64,000 nucleotides of DNA from Branchiostoma floridae (taxonomy: Eukaryota > Chordata > Leptocardii > Amphioxiformes > Branchiostomatidae): the NCBI RefSeq assembly GCF_000003815.2, contig NC_049981.1, positions 698,934 through 762,933 on the forward strand. The letters run 5' to 3'. Made by a program: the position numbers and the translations under genes. Shown here piece after piece: positions 41,301 to 53,326 of the stretch. The notes beneath the pieces are model-generated. The model ran no database searches and was not told where the DNA came from. It saw nothing but the letters and a program-made list of their open reading frames with translations. Every line of letters starts with the position of its first letter. Position 1 is the first letter of the stretch.

Positions 41301-44300
41301 CATGACCTGATGTTTGTATCTGGAATAACTTTAAGCAAAGAAGGTGCATCTCAAATTTCCTGTTTCATGTCTTCATTATGCCTGTACCTAAAGGACCGAT
41401 AAAGGATTGCTTCTCTGTTTCCTTAATGATGATTCCAGGTCCCTTTCATTACATAAACCTCCTGTGGAGCTTCTCTAATCAGTCTTGGAATGACCAAAGG
41501 CATATCACTGTGAGCATATATAGAACCTATCATCTGCATCCCTTGGAGACAGGCCAAGAAGGTGGGAGGCTTGTGTGAAATGTGCTACTGACTGATATGT
41601 TCCTGATATTGCTGCTCCATGAGTACAGTTGGTGGAAATGTCTTCTTTTTTTTTAAAAATCTACATGGCTTTCGATATCATATTATCAACAGAAGTTCAA
41701 AGGTCTCATGCCTACATTTAGAGTCTTTCATATGGCATGTTTAATTGAAGTTCATTTCTCATGTAACATGGTTTTGATTAATATTTCACTTAAAGAAGTT
41801 CCTCTCAAAAAAGGTCACATCACTCTAAGATTAGCATGACTAGCATAATACACAACTGCAAAAACACATTCAAAAACACAAGAATACAAACACCCAGACA
41901 CACCCAAAACCAACCTCTGCACACCGAGGCTGTGATGATGATTGCTTTTTTCATCACTCTTCCAGTTTATATTCTTTTCTTCACTGTCTCCATCTCTCCC
42001 CATATCATTCCTGATCCATCAGTCCCCTCAGGAATCCTGACACCTTTAGAAAAAGACCTGTGTCAAATTAGGATTTAAAGGGGTTTTACCAGCAGAGGTG
42101 TTGAGTGTTCCAGTCCTGTAGTAGATGAATCACCTTCTTTCTCTTCAGTTAGACCTCTTGCTCCTTAGATGGCATTGCTTACATTTTGTAGACAACACAA
42201 TCATGGAAGAGTCTGCTTACATGTACATAGTCTTTGTTGGGAGTCCTACGGACATGCATTGACTGTCTAGTTACCATGGAAATCCTGTGGAGGTCTTGGT
42301 ACAGTAGTCAAGAACTGTTTTTTCCATCAATCTCCCGCTTGCACAAAATTCCTGAGTGTCCTTTGCTTCTGTCTGCTTGAAATTTGCTTAAAGTTACACT
42401 TTGGCTATTTAGCTCAATTTACAGCAAGGAAGTAACAGCAGTAGACAAAATTTCAACTACTGGTCTATTGCATTCCAGTCTATTGCAACTTGGACTGTTC
42501 ATTGATCTACTTAAGGACCAGGATTAACATCAATATGAATACTGATTGGTACACAACTGGCCTGAAATATTCCACTTGGTCTGTAAAAGCAATACCTGTA
42601 CATGGTTGTGATTAGTGAAGAAAACTTCAAAGTCTTGTTTGAGTTGCTGGCCTGGAATTACTCAAACGCTGTGTTTGCAGGTGCTATGGTAACGGTTATG
42701 CTATGGTCTTACCTGTACCATAAACTCTAAGATATTATATATAATGTACACTTTGGCATGCTTCCAACCAGTAAATTGCACAGCAAATGTATCCAAGCTT
42801 GATAACAATCACCATGTGTGTTCCAAATAGTTCAGGGAATATTCTCACTTCAGTGTGTACATCAAAGCCACTGATTGAACCTACTGTAGATCGTGAAAGA
42901 TTCGGCTGGTTTATGTATGTAGTTTTTGCTATGACATCAAAATACATATGTCCTTAAATCTTGCATTACGTTATAACTATCGTTGTTTGATCCATGAATG
43001 AAAACACTACAAACTCCTCCCTTTCCCTCCTACCACAAAATTGACACAAATTACAGTATCCTGAAGTTGAAACTTGTTCAATTTTCACAGCGTTTTTCAT
43101 TTTCAATATACTTACTGGAAATGATAGGTAAATATCAGTGGCGTATAGATAACATCATTAATTGGGTTTAGGAACTGCACGATGCCAGTTGTCCGCGTCT
43201 TGGGTTTAAAATAAATTCCATTGTCCCTCAGGTAACAAAATTTACCTAGTGCCCCCTCCCCATCGTGACCGGATTGCCCCCACTAAATATCATACTGTAC
43301 CTATTGTAGGATATCCCATATGTTTTGGTTAAGGTAACCAATCTGTAGACATTAGATACAGTAGACAGTTTCAAGTGTAACATCAGAAAAAATTCTGTGG
43401 TTAAGGAAAGTAACAATTAAAAAAAATTTAAAATGTATCATGTGACAAAATGCATCTGTGTGGGAATTTTTTCGAAGTTTGCCTCAAAAGGTCTAAACGG
43501 TCCAATTATCACAGATATATAAATGTATATAAATGTAGTCGTCATTCACTAAAAGAATTCCTTATGAAACTACAACAATTTAATTATCTGCAACAGTATT
43601 TTTGCTCTGCCAAGTCCCATTTGTATCTTTAAAATGGTCCAATTATCTCAGATTAGAGTCTTTTTTAGACATCATGATACATGCAGACATATTGACATCT
43701 GAGTTATGTTGTATGTTGATACAGTTGTACACTAATAAATTCCTTTATGAAATTATAACTATTGGCAACAGTATTTCTGCACTGTCAACTTCCATTTGTA
43801 TTTCTGAAAAGCACAGTAGGAAGTTTTCAGCGCTAGTTTCAGGGTCACTGCTGGTTTCAGGGTCACTACTCCTGTGAAAGACTTGGCTAAGAGTTGACCT
43901 AAGGTCAGGTCACTCCCCCCAGAAACAGGGCTTCTCCTGATTAATATGGACAGCCAGGGAAACTTGACCAAGCTTTTTTGTCAGACAGTGCTGAAAGTGT
44001 TAATAACCTGACATTTTCTTGATGAACCTTATTGTTGGAAGTTACTTCTAATCAACATGGGGAACAAAATCACTGTCTGGAATGGATAGAGTAATGACAA
44101 GACTGAAAGGAATGCAATTTAGGACTTGCAGATGGATTTTTGGCAACCTGTAGAACCCTTTGAATGAAGGTTGCCCCTAACCTTAAACCTTTAGAAGAAG
44201 ACATTTTCCTGAGATATTGATTTCTTCATTTTTGCATGTATCTGATCATGCAGCTGCTGTAACATGCAGCATTCTAAAGGTCCAGGAAAAAGGTTGCATG

Positions 44301-46006
44301 CCCTGAATTTTGATTATCTACATAAACTACTATAGATCTTGAAACAATCTCAATGGTTTTATTTTTGCAGTTTTCACAGTGATGACTCTGCTACAAAATT
44401 ATGATACTATAGATATCAAGCTCCATTATGGTCCTACTGTATTAACAAAACATAAAATACTGCGAAAAAAGACCCAACCTTCCTACCATGACATTAGATC
44501 CCTATGAAAATTTATGAATCTGAAGTAGCTTGGGATAGCGATTTTGCCTTGGTACTGCGTTAACCAGAACTCTTCCTTAGTATACAATGTATATACATGT
44601 ACAGAGGATCACATGATTGTGTGGCATTTACATCAGTTACTGTAGAAGGACAGATCTTGCAATGTCTCTTAAGTCTAAGTCAACCTCAATGAGAGATGGG
44701 TAATTTTTAAAAAAAAGGAAACATGTTCCACAACATTTTAGAATTTGGCACTATCACAACATTGTATAAGTTATAGATAATTTTCAGCTAATTGTGGATC
44801 TGAAATGACTCTCGATAGCTAAGGTCCTTGTCAGTGTGTTGTTTTGCACTAGTTTCCAGACTTTGGCTGCATTGAAAGTATGTAAAGGATTACTTTCTGC
44901 CCGTTTGTTCTAGGGTCGACGTCTAAGACCCTGTTTTGACTGGGACTGGTTAGAGTAGTTGGTGCCAAGGAAACTGCTGGGAAAGCAAATAACCAAAGTT
45001 TGTTGGGTTTAAGTTGGACTAGCCCAGGTGTTCTAGCTAGGCTCAACTTCTGTCCACCTGGTGTTCATTGTCACAGACAGGTAATTTAATATCATTCTGG
45101 TTAGTTAACAACCAGTATGTCAGGATCTAGAAGTATTCCATCATCAAGTTTTCTCTCCACTGCAATATCACTATACTCCAGCCAATACAGTACAGATTTT
45201 TTTGTCAGCAATGGACAGTACTGTATGCACACTGCAAACTTTTAATATAGGGAATGCCTCTATGCCTCCTACAGCAAAGCTAAATTGCCTTGAACTTGCC
45301 TTAAAATAGTTGCATGTAGCAGAGGTAAACTAACCAGGGCAGAACCCATCCTAGGTTATTCTCTGATCTTAACATTCATGTTTTCTATGTTGTCCATATT
45401 ATCAGGTGCTCGGCCTTTGAGTATGATGCCTCCTCCCTGCCCCAGACCAGTGTCATCATCACCTTTCACAACGAGGCCAGATCTGCCCTCCTCAGGACCA
45501 TCACTAGGTATGAATCGTAGGATGTCGGACTCTTTGGCTCTTCTATTACCAACTCGGCCTATGGCTAATCAGACCAACTCAGACCAACATGCTGGTCAAC
45601 TTGTCCAAACACCCCAAACCTAAACCCTAACCCTGGCAAGTTGTCCAGGGTGTTGGGCAAGGTTGACTGGGCAAAGTTTGTAAAGGGCCAAATCATCCAG
45701 ATCCCTATGTTGTTGAGCTTTAAGTACTCTTTTTAGCATACCAGAACTGCTGCCTTGGAAAGGCCTTGACTTGTTTTACCTCCATGAAGTTGGAGGTACT
45801 GGTTTGGGTATACTGTTTTTACTCTGGATGATATATGGGGTTGTATCTCAACTGTTAGGCGGATCGCATTGTTTTGGGGTGCCTGGGTAGATGGGTGTAT
45901 CATGATATCTTTCACCTTGCTCTTTCTGTCTTACACAGTGTACTGAACAGAAGCCCTCCAAACCTGGTGCGAGAGATTGTCCTTGTGGATGACTTCAGTG
46001 ATGATC
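38347..46006 (+). CDS. GALNT2: Polypeptide N-acetylgalactosaminyltransferase, GALNT2-type (three exons)
   Basis: Golgi enzyme that starts mucin-type O-glycosylation by adding GalNAc to Ser/Thr. Exons: 38347-38522, 45406-45507 and 45939-46006, with good acceptors and donors (AG|GTACGT, AG|GTATGA, C|GTAAGT) and phases that join codons AG|G and AG|T. The first encodes stem-region sequence ending AFNLAESDKISSNRPVPDTR. The second has the start of the glycosyltransferase A fold, TSVIITFHNEARSALLRTI. The third continues SVLNRSPPNLVREIVLVDDF with the VDDFSDD strand. ESDK, PDTR and TFHNEARSALLRT favour the GALNT2/14/16 subgroup, GALNT2 most. The signal anchor, the DxH and catalytic exons and the ricin-type lectin domain are not seen. 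The 3' exons may lie in the 46526-46625 or 49534-49633 gaps or beyond the window. Intron 1 is about 6.9 kb. Confidence 0.85.
38523..45405. other. Large GALNT intron
   Basis: About 6.9 kb between joined GALNT exons, AT-rich, without further recognised exons. It includes a 100-N gap at 41075-41174. Short open frames have no recognisable domains. Confidence 0.6.
41075..41174. other. Assembly gap, 100 N
   Basis: Exactly 100 N, inside the large GALNT intron. Confidence 0.95.
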
Positions 46007-46525
46007 GTAAGTTAACAATGTACCAAAGTAACTAGTATCAATTCAGTGTCCATTTGGTGTAGTTTTACTTATGAAAAAGCCGCTATGTTAATGAGTACGT
46101 TGGTAAAAGATGTACATTCATCAAATGGTTGTTTGACAGTTACAATGATCAAAGAAAAGGTTTTTGATATCATAATATACTCGTTTTTATGAGATTGCCC
46201 AATATATATAGCCCCACATTTTTTTCCATCCTTTGAAGAGCAAGGACATTGATATGTAGACAAATTATTGCCCAATATCTAAGATGTCACAAAGGGCAGC
46301 AAGCTCTTGAAAAATGCAGGGCCTCCTGAGAGGAACGGCCATTGATGGTGCCATTCAAGCCTCTATCAGGGGAAGAATATGAGAAAACCTTTCATATAAA
46401 TCAAACATCATATCCATTCCCGACCTGACCACCTCTTGAAACATCATCTTTTATTGTCAGTGGTGCAAATAAAGATGATGATTGCTGCAGTTCTGACCCA
46501 TCCTGCAATATGTACACTAGTGATA

Positions 46526-46625
46526 NNNNNNNNNNNNNNNNNNNNNNNNNNNNNNNNNNNNNNNNNNNNNNNNNNNNNNNNNNNNNNNNNNNNNNNNNNN
46601 NNNNNNNNNNNNNNNNNNNNNNNNN
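46526..46625. other. Assembly gap, 100 N
   Basis: Exactly 100 N, 520 bp after the last visible GALNT exon; it may hide the next one. Confidence 0.95.
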
Positions 46626-46981
46626 CTTTAATACTATGAGTTGATATGTGAAGGAGGTGAAAACAGAATTTAGATATGTGTTTATAGTTGGAAGTGCTAA
46701 CACTGTAACAGGCACAACAATGCATTTTCTCTCACCGCAAAATTAAATCCCCATTGAATGTATTTACAGTATCTTTCACAGTAGACAACAAGAAATGTCA
46801 TTTAATGTTGTTCTGTACTTTTTCCAGGTTGCGGGCAAGAAAGGGGAGAGCCATTGACAATGCTGGGATAGATATGTTCACGAATTTCACAGAAAGAATG
46901 GGAGAATCTAGCTGCTCTAACTATACTTATAGGTCTTTCTAGAAAAAAATTTAAGGGGAGTTCTGGTGCATGTTTCATAAG

Positions 46982-47355
46982 GACATGTTGGTTTGATTCT
47001 TTGGATGACATCATCTGGAAACTCCAATACTGATGTAGGCTTGCAAATGAAAATAAAAGTTTAGCCAAAAAAGTTGGCTTTATAATGAAATCTAAGTGGT
47101 TGGGAGGGTTGACAAAAGGACTTAACACACCAGGTTTACTGAACAATAGATTCTGCAATTTTTGTTCTTTCACATCTTGGAATCAATTATGGCACTCTAT
47201 GTCATACAAATTCAATTTCCAGTACTTTGTTTTTGCAATTTATGGATCATTTTGCAACTACATTTTGAAATGCCCAATATCGTCAGCAACTTTTTGGAAA
47301 TGGATGAAACTTGAATCACGCAAAAATGTCATCCATATCATCAAATCAACATGGC
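46982..47355. mobile_element. MITE family A, copy 3
   Basis: Left GACATGTTGGTTTGATTCTT, then TGGATGACATC; right ATGTCATCCATATCATCAAA, then TCAACATGGCC. The interior shares CAATAGATTCTGCAATTTTT and GTTCTTTCACATCTTGG with the other copies. Confidence 0.75.
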
Positions 47356-49533
47356 CTAATACCGACATCAAGACTTGGATATAAAGTTCTTGTGATTCTG
47401 AGACAATACTTATTTTGGCTATTTTACAGTATTTTAAAGCTCCAAAAACTGAAATAGACTAATTGAAATGTCAACAACAATTTAGCTCTGGGGCAAATGT
47501 ACAGTTACAACAAAAGTATTCATACCACTCATACTTTGGGCACTGGTATGATATTTTTGTTATCTGTATATAGAATTTTAGAGGTTTATACATCCTTTGC
47601 AACCATTTAGATAGATACAGTTCATATAATTCATCTGAAATATATAGTACTACAAAAACACATCAGATGTAACTTTAGTTGGAGATCTATATTGGTGTAG
47701 ACATATCTGCTATGGATCAATGAAAATTGTTTGTCTTCATCATATATTGATATCGGCGATGTACTTAAAAGTAAGCAATTCTCTGCAAAAACCCGGGGTC
47801 ACCGAAAGCATTATACATGATAGTTTATGTGTTTGTGTTTATTTTTGTCAAGTGTTCACAAGGATGACACTCTGCAACATGCATGTACTGAGACTATCTC
47901 TGGTTACCTGACCAACCTTAGCAAAAAACTGCCCACATTTGAATATGTGTCAATATCTTCATTGTTAAGTACATCTGTATGTAGACTACACACTATACTG
48001 TAAGTTGCTAGGTACGTTGTAGCACTTGTTATATTAATAAGTACTTTGAAAATTCATCACAAGATAACCTGTATGTTAAAGGAAAGGGGAATAAATGATT
48101 CTGCTACTTTTTCTCGTGGTTGAGTTTCTTATAGGTCTAATGACCAGGCCTGTGCTTTTAAACCACCCAATAATGTAAACTAACTTCTCAGTCTTCTGTT
48201 GTCTAAAGTGGAGCTCACATTGATGTAGCCCTGGCGAGACAGCAAGTTTCAATTCACTTTTGAAATTAGGGGATAACAGGAGAAACTGAAGTATGCATAT
48301 AGCTATACGTAAAGAAGTTAGCTTTACCTAACCCAGAATATAAAGCAATGACAATGCTGTTTTTGCCTTGCTTTGGTAGTATGAGACACATGACTAGCAG
48401 TTACAAAACGTACAGTTCTGCTTAGCTTCTTTTCTTGTTTGCATATGTATTTTACCCATATTTGTACATTCAAGACATTTATCTTGAAAAGATCAACACA
48501 CAAACCCATAGAATCTGAAGAAAAAAAGCAGAAAACACCACGTCACAAATTGACAAAATCAGTTTGAAAATCCCAGAAGTTGATGATTAACTGGTTGAAG
48601 TGACGTGTACTGCCCAGGTCATCCTTTTGCGCACCCCTACATGCCCCGATCACATGCTCTCTTTTCTACAACCCATGGCCGCCATCTTGGTCAGGTGAAA
48701 AAAGCTCCTCCCAACTGCGCAACACATCAAGAAACGTGCAATAAAGGTATGTTCGTTCTCTTCTTTAGTATTATAAGCGTTTTGTAGCAACAGGGGCTTT
48801 TAAATGACTTTTATTTGAGCAATTGTTCCACCGACGCTTTGCAAATTTACATCGCTTGCTAGTTGATTTAAACAAACACACCGGTCAACATTTTAAGACA
48901 ATGTAAAGACACGGGATATCAAAAAGTCTTTGAAAACAGGTACATTGTTGCAAGCTTTAAGTGTTTAAAAAACATCATATTGGCTCAGGAACTATTAGAC
49001 ATACACATCGAAGTCTCTCGCAGAATGTATATTTGCAGTTGAGGTAGAAATGCACGATTACGGTATCCATAATTTAGGCATACATATGACACTGTTCACA
49101 ACTATTGTACACCAAAAGATGATTCAGCTTTAGATATTCTTTCTCTGTATCACGTATGCATAATTTACGGTTTTATTGCTGCTCAGGGAGGTCAGGCCAT
49201 TAAATCGTCCACTTCAAAGTATTAAGGCTCCCCTTAACTTGTTTGCGTTTACCCAACAACTAGTATTCCTAAACCAAAGAACAACAGAACAAGATATTGC
49301 ATTGAATACTACCTAGAACTCGGCACAAAAAGTTTGGAATATCAACTTCGGTTGATCATATTTCTGTTGTTTCTGCATCAATTTCAATATATTATATATC
49401 TATAGAAAGCTTGCATGATTTTCTTTCCAATGGTATCAAACTCATTATCATTGTTAACTCATGGAACATACACTAGGCCTGCTAACGTCAGTGGGTCACG
49501 AAAAAAAAGTGCCCAAATCTCCCCTAGAACGTT
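47356..49533. other. Stretch without recognised genes; YY1-like motif
   Basis: No exon with homology. GCCGCCATCTTG at 48678-48689, a perfect inverse YY1 consensus, sits in a GC-richer block (48600-48750) followed by a GTATGT donor-like site; this could be a promoter with a non-coding first exon. Confidence 0.4.
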
Positions 49534-49633
49534 NNNNNNNNNNNNNNNNNNNNNNNNNNNNNNNNNNNNNNNNNNNNNNNNNNNNNNNNNNNNNNNNNNN
49601 NNNNNNNNNNNNNNNNNNNNNNNNNNNNNNNNN
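49534..49633. other. Assembly gap, 100 N
   Basis: Exactly 100 N, between non-coding stretches. Confidence 0.95.
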
Positions 49634-50212
49634 CAAAAAGTTTGTTGTTATTAAACTACAAAAAATATTTGAGAGTCCACTGGGGGTGGCAGGTTACAAA
49701 AGGCCAAGGATAAGTACGGTCTACTTGGAATTAGAGATTGTGAGTCTGCCTTACTGCACTGCGATAATCAGAATCATGGTAACATCCTTATTGCTGAGGT
49801 CACGCTATTGAAAATCTAACTTTGCTAGCTATCTTATAGTTTATGTCAGAACAAATCTACAGTAAGTGTAGGCCCATTGCGGAGATAACCCACTGAGTAC
49901 GTCCGGTTTCCGTTCATGTGTGGTGGCCACTTGCGTAACTTGAATCTAACTTGCGTAAAGCTTTTCTAAGAATGCCCCGAGGTCTACAGTTTAGAACTCT
50001 ATGGAATCTCAAACGAACTTGACTTTCACCACGTTTTTTTTTTCTGTACTAGTTTCCCATATCAGAACATCCTTTCCTAGTGGTCCCGAAAAACGCGTTC
50101 CACGATACTAATAAGACGTTAAAAAGACTGACCAAGGAGGTTATCTATATGACATGAATGTGTTTGGCCCTGTTACTATCTAAGCAAAGGTTAGTCCCCG
50201 GCGCCTTTAGAC

Positions 50213-50337
50213 TACTCTCCAAGCAGAGGTTGAGTTGCGTAGATATAGTACTTACTGTCGGAAAAATGACACCCGCGCCGGTGTAATTTTTCCGACTACT
50301 ACTCTATCTACGCGACTCAACCTCTGCTTGGAGAGTA
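50213..50337. mobile_element. MITE family B, hairpin copy with 9-bp target duplication
   Basis: A 125-bp near-complete hairpin. TACTCTCCAAGCAGAGGTT at the left has its exact inverse at the right, and similarity continues inward for about 50 bp per arm to TCGGAAAAAT. Flanking 9-mers CCTTTAGAC and CCTTCAGAC differ at one base. Long inverted repeats with 9-bp duplications are typical of Mutator-like (MULE) elements. Confidence 0.85.
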
Positions 50338-50645
50338 CCTTCAGACGTCATTTCTAAAGGCGTGTTGTTTTTTGAAAGTGACAAAAATCATGGAAGGGAT
50401 GACAAAACACAAAGGAGTCCAACATCCGCTTTGTAAGGAGCCGGACCCTATATAACATTTAGATGCTTCACGGATCTCCACGGGTTACAAGGAAATGGGT
50501 CCTGCAACATCGTAATCGTATTTTCCGGGTCAACGATGGCGGTCCGAGTGCAAGCCATAACACATACCATAGATCGTTATCAACACCAGCCACTGGACAG
50601 GGCAACAGGAGGCCGCTCAGACGACAAAACCACATGTCCGACCCT
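50338..50645. other. GC-richer block with short open frame
   Basis: An ATG at about 50536 (MAVRVQAITHTIDRYQHQPL) opens a 40-residue frame that ends at a stop without a clear donor. It could be a first exon but is not recognised. Confidence 0.25.
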
Positions 50646-50647
50646 GC

Positions 50648-50840
50648 TTCGACTCTAGTCTAAGCAGATGTGAGAATCCAGTTTTCTGGTCTTGAGTTTT
50701 TCAAGCGTTTTTGAAGTGTTTTTTTTTTTTCGTCTTCTGGTGTATAGGGCGATCAATTAAGACACAAGACTAGAAAAAAATAGATTTTGTGTCAAGTAAA
50801 AAAACGGAGCAGGATTGCTTTCATCTGCTTGGAGATAGTA
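50648..50840. mobile_element. MITE family B copy, diverged
   Basis: Left GACTCTAGTCTAAGCAGATG and right CATCTGCTTGGAGATAGTA are inverted versions of the family B end. The interior is AT-rich and non-coding. Confidence 0.5.
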
Positions 50841-51638
50841 CTGATACCCGGTTAGCAGTCAGCAACACCAGACCAAAAACAGGAACAAAAACAAAAACTT
50901 TATAAACATAAGATGAATGCCATAATGCAACTAACAACAAAGGATTGACAACTTTACTTACCCAATTCCTGGGTTTCGGTGGCGTTAGTCCGAGGACCGG
51001 AAATTGTACATGGATCCCAACAAGGCTCTTGTTGTTAAATTTTCTATGGACCGAAAAAAAATACTGGGTGGTCACACACACAGATAGCCTGGTTACCAAA
51101 CCCCAGCCCGATCTCAACTATATACACAAAAGATATTTTTGAGGTTGGGATATGGTATCCAGGCTAACACACAGAAGAATGCAAAATTACAAATGCCGCC
51201 AGGCCTGTCCGTCTTTGATACAATTCACGGCTGCAGATCCATGTTACCTACGCCATGAGTCATCTGATGTACGGGATATATTTATAACACCCAAAACTAC
51301 ATCATACATGTATGGCAACGTGGGGAATTTTCCTCGTCAGATATGAATATTCAAAACAAAGAAGTATGTAAGCCTACCTTATGGTTCTGGAAATTTTTGA
51401 AAATCCATCGACAGGTTGGATACCCTAGGCCCTAAGTTCATGATGACTTCGAAAAGGTGCCATACTGTATTACATCCGACTCCGAGGAGTTAAAAGACTC
51501 CAAACACAGTTGACACAGTTGTGGCGTCTGAGCTGGTTTCATCTCGGAAAAATACGACCCTTCTGTTGTGCCCACTGGGAGTTCCGTTATGCAAATCTGT
51601 GGGTCTCTACGGGGCTCAGCCCTCCTTTGACAAGGTAA

Positions 51639-51859
51639 GGCCACAGCAAGTAAGTTTTATGGATGACATCATGGCTCATTAATTTTCACCTTGTTTCAGA
51701 AAAACAGATTTTTTTTTTTCTTTGGTGACGGTCAACATGACAAAAATGTCTGTTTTGAGATCTTTTGAAAATGGTAGCCACCATCTTGTTTTTTCGCCCT
51801 ATCTCACTATTTATATAGTCTGATTTCGATGTCATCCATAAAATTTACTTGCAGTGGCC
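51639..51859. mobile_element. MITE with GGCCAC and GGATGACATC end
   Basis: Left GGCCACAGCAAGTAAGTTTT, then ATGGATGACATC; right GATGTCATCCATAAAATTTA, then CTTGCAGTGGCC. Inverted repeats of 32 bp with two mismatches. The inner ATGGATGACATC is shared with family A, so the two are probably related. Confidence 0.8.
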
Positions 51860-52126
51860 CAATGATACACAAGGGTGGGGAACAGAATCTGGCTTGGTGC
51901 AGAAGAACGCCCCGTGTCATTCACCCCGTTCTCGTCAGAACACTCCAAGCTCGCGTCTTCAACTTATTCGGCTGTCAACAAACTTTGTCCTTCACATAGA
52001 CATGAGCCATTCTTCAACTCGTTTTTGGATCTGTGAGCGTCACCGGATATATGTTCCAACTCCGCGGAGTATTCCGAATTGAAGAGCAGGCCAAACTGGA
52101 GTGGATACTCCTACCGGACTGAAAAA

Positions 52127-52156
52127 CTCTACTCTACTCTACTCTACTCTACTCTA
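52127..52156. repeat. (CTACT)n microsatellite
   Basis: Six copies of the pentamer ACTCT. It forms a pyrimidine-rich tract just before a possible acceptor (GTGTACAG). Confidence 0.9.
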
Positions 52157-52161
52157 GTGTA

Positions 52162-52281
52162 CAGAATCCAGTCGTCGCGATCGGAAGTTTTGCTGGCGAA
52201 GAACGGACATGATGTGGGAACCCGTGCATCATGGATCCTGGATGTCTCCACAGGGAAGGCTATTGGCTCTCTTATCAAAGG
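52162..52281 (+). CDS. Candidate exon, unrecognised
   Basis: After a pyrimidine-rich acceptor an open frame reads SEVLLAKNGHDVGTRASWIL, then DVSTGKAIGSLIK, and ends at a donor, AAAG|GTTAGT. The composition is protein-like, but no family is recognised and no partner exon was found, so this could be chance. Confidence 0.3.
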
Positions 52282-52586
52282 TTAGTAGTTATATTCAATG
52301 TGTATTTCAATTGTTTATGAGTTACTACGAGTGTTTCTGGTGTTTGTGTAACCTGGAATTAGCACTGCAGTCAGAGCAGAATCAGGACAGAAAGATACAG
52401 TAACCACAAAAAGGCATGAATAAACATATTTGTTCCATTTCTACGATTTTCCAGCAATCCGGAGTCTCGTAGAGACTAGGCCTCCTGTATCCTGGTGTAG
52501 ATAACAATCTACATATGGTATGTGTTATCGGCTTGCATCCCGCCGCCATCAATGATCCGTCGAAACGGTTGGTGTTGCTGGTTAGG

Positions 52587-52738
52587 TACTCTCCGAGCAG
52601 AGGTTCGGCGTGGTTTAGGCGTGACACCGGACATGAAAACTCTACAAAACATAAAGCCCGACAGAAACGCCTACCCGATAATTAGCTAAAAGTTAAACAT
52701 GTAACACAATCCGCAGACAAACCTCTGCTTGGAAAGCA
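52587..52738. mobile_element. MITE family B copy
   Basis: Left TACTCTCCGAGCAGAGGTT and right AACCTCTGCTTGGAAAGCA are inverted repeats. 152 bp, non-coding. No convincing target duplication. Confidence 0.6.
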
Positions 52739-53010
52739 GTGTCTCAATGGTACATACTGTGATATTGATCATTTTATAAATATCTTTTGCATAGAATCGT
52801 GTGGCATAATCGGCAGTTTAGTTTAGGACCTAAATGCCCCGTGTTTAAACTCTACCGTACCATCATTCACCCGAACGATAGTCCCCTTCATGTGTTCAGC
52901 TAACAGAAGGGCATGTCACCCCGTAAGGGGCCGTATAACTAGTACCGTATAACCCCGTTGTCGACAGATGATGATGGCAATTTTGGAATAGAATCTTCTC
53001 AACCCATGAA

Positions 53011-53215
53011 TGAGGGTCTGCATGGGGGGTCCCGACACAATTTACGCTGAATTCAGAAGAACCCCCTACGTATTACGCTAAATCAAGGAAGGCAATTACG
53101 CTAAATTTGGTTGCCTCGCTACGAATGACGTAGATAAGACGGTTTTCCCTACTAATTACGGGAAATATAAAACTAGGCTGCCTACGCCTTACGGAAAAGA
53201 GCATGCAGACCCTCA
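53011..53215. mobile_element. MITE with TGAGGGTCTGCATG ends
   Basis: Perfect 14-bp inverted repeats at 53011-53024 and 53202-53215, flanked by TGAA on both sides. The interior repeats TTACGCTAAAT-type blocks. Confidence 0.75.
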
Positions 53216-53217
53216 TG

Positions 53218-53326
53218 AATCAGCCGAGCAGATGTTGTCGGGGAAAACTGAAAGAAGGCGAATGAAAAACGCGGCATATAATAAGACAGTCACAAGTTTC
53301 CTCCAACAACATCTACATGGAGAGTA
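53218..53326. mobile_element. MITE family B copy, diverged
   Basis: Left CAGCCGAGCAGATGTTGTC and right CAACATCTACATGGAGAGTA are inverted, directly next to the preceding MITE. A lone family B end, CACTCTCCAAGCAGATG, follows at 53408. Confidence 0.5.

Noticed and set aside
45616..45634. Telomere-like CCTAAACCCTAACCCT
   Set aside because: Only about two repeats of CCCTAA; short enough to be chance.
46829..46940. Possible next GALNT exon after a CCAG acceptor (frame reading CGQERGEPLTMLG)
   Set aside because: Phase fits, but the sequence does not match the GALNT catalytic domain and meets a stop after about 14 codons.
48604..48750. First exon with ATGGCCGCCATCTTGG start
   Set aside because: The frame closes after six codons; the motif is better explained as a YY1-type site, so at most a non-coding exon or promoter.
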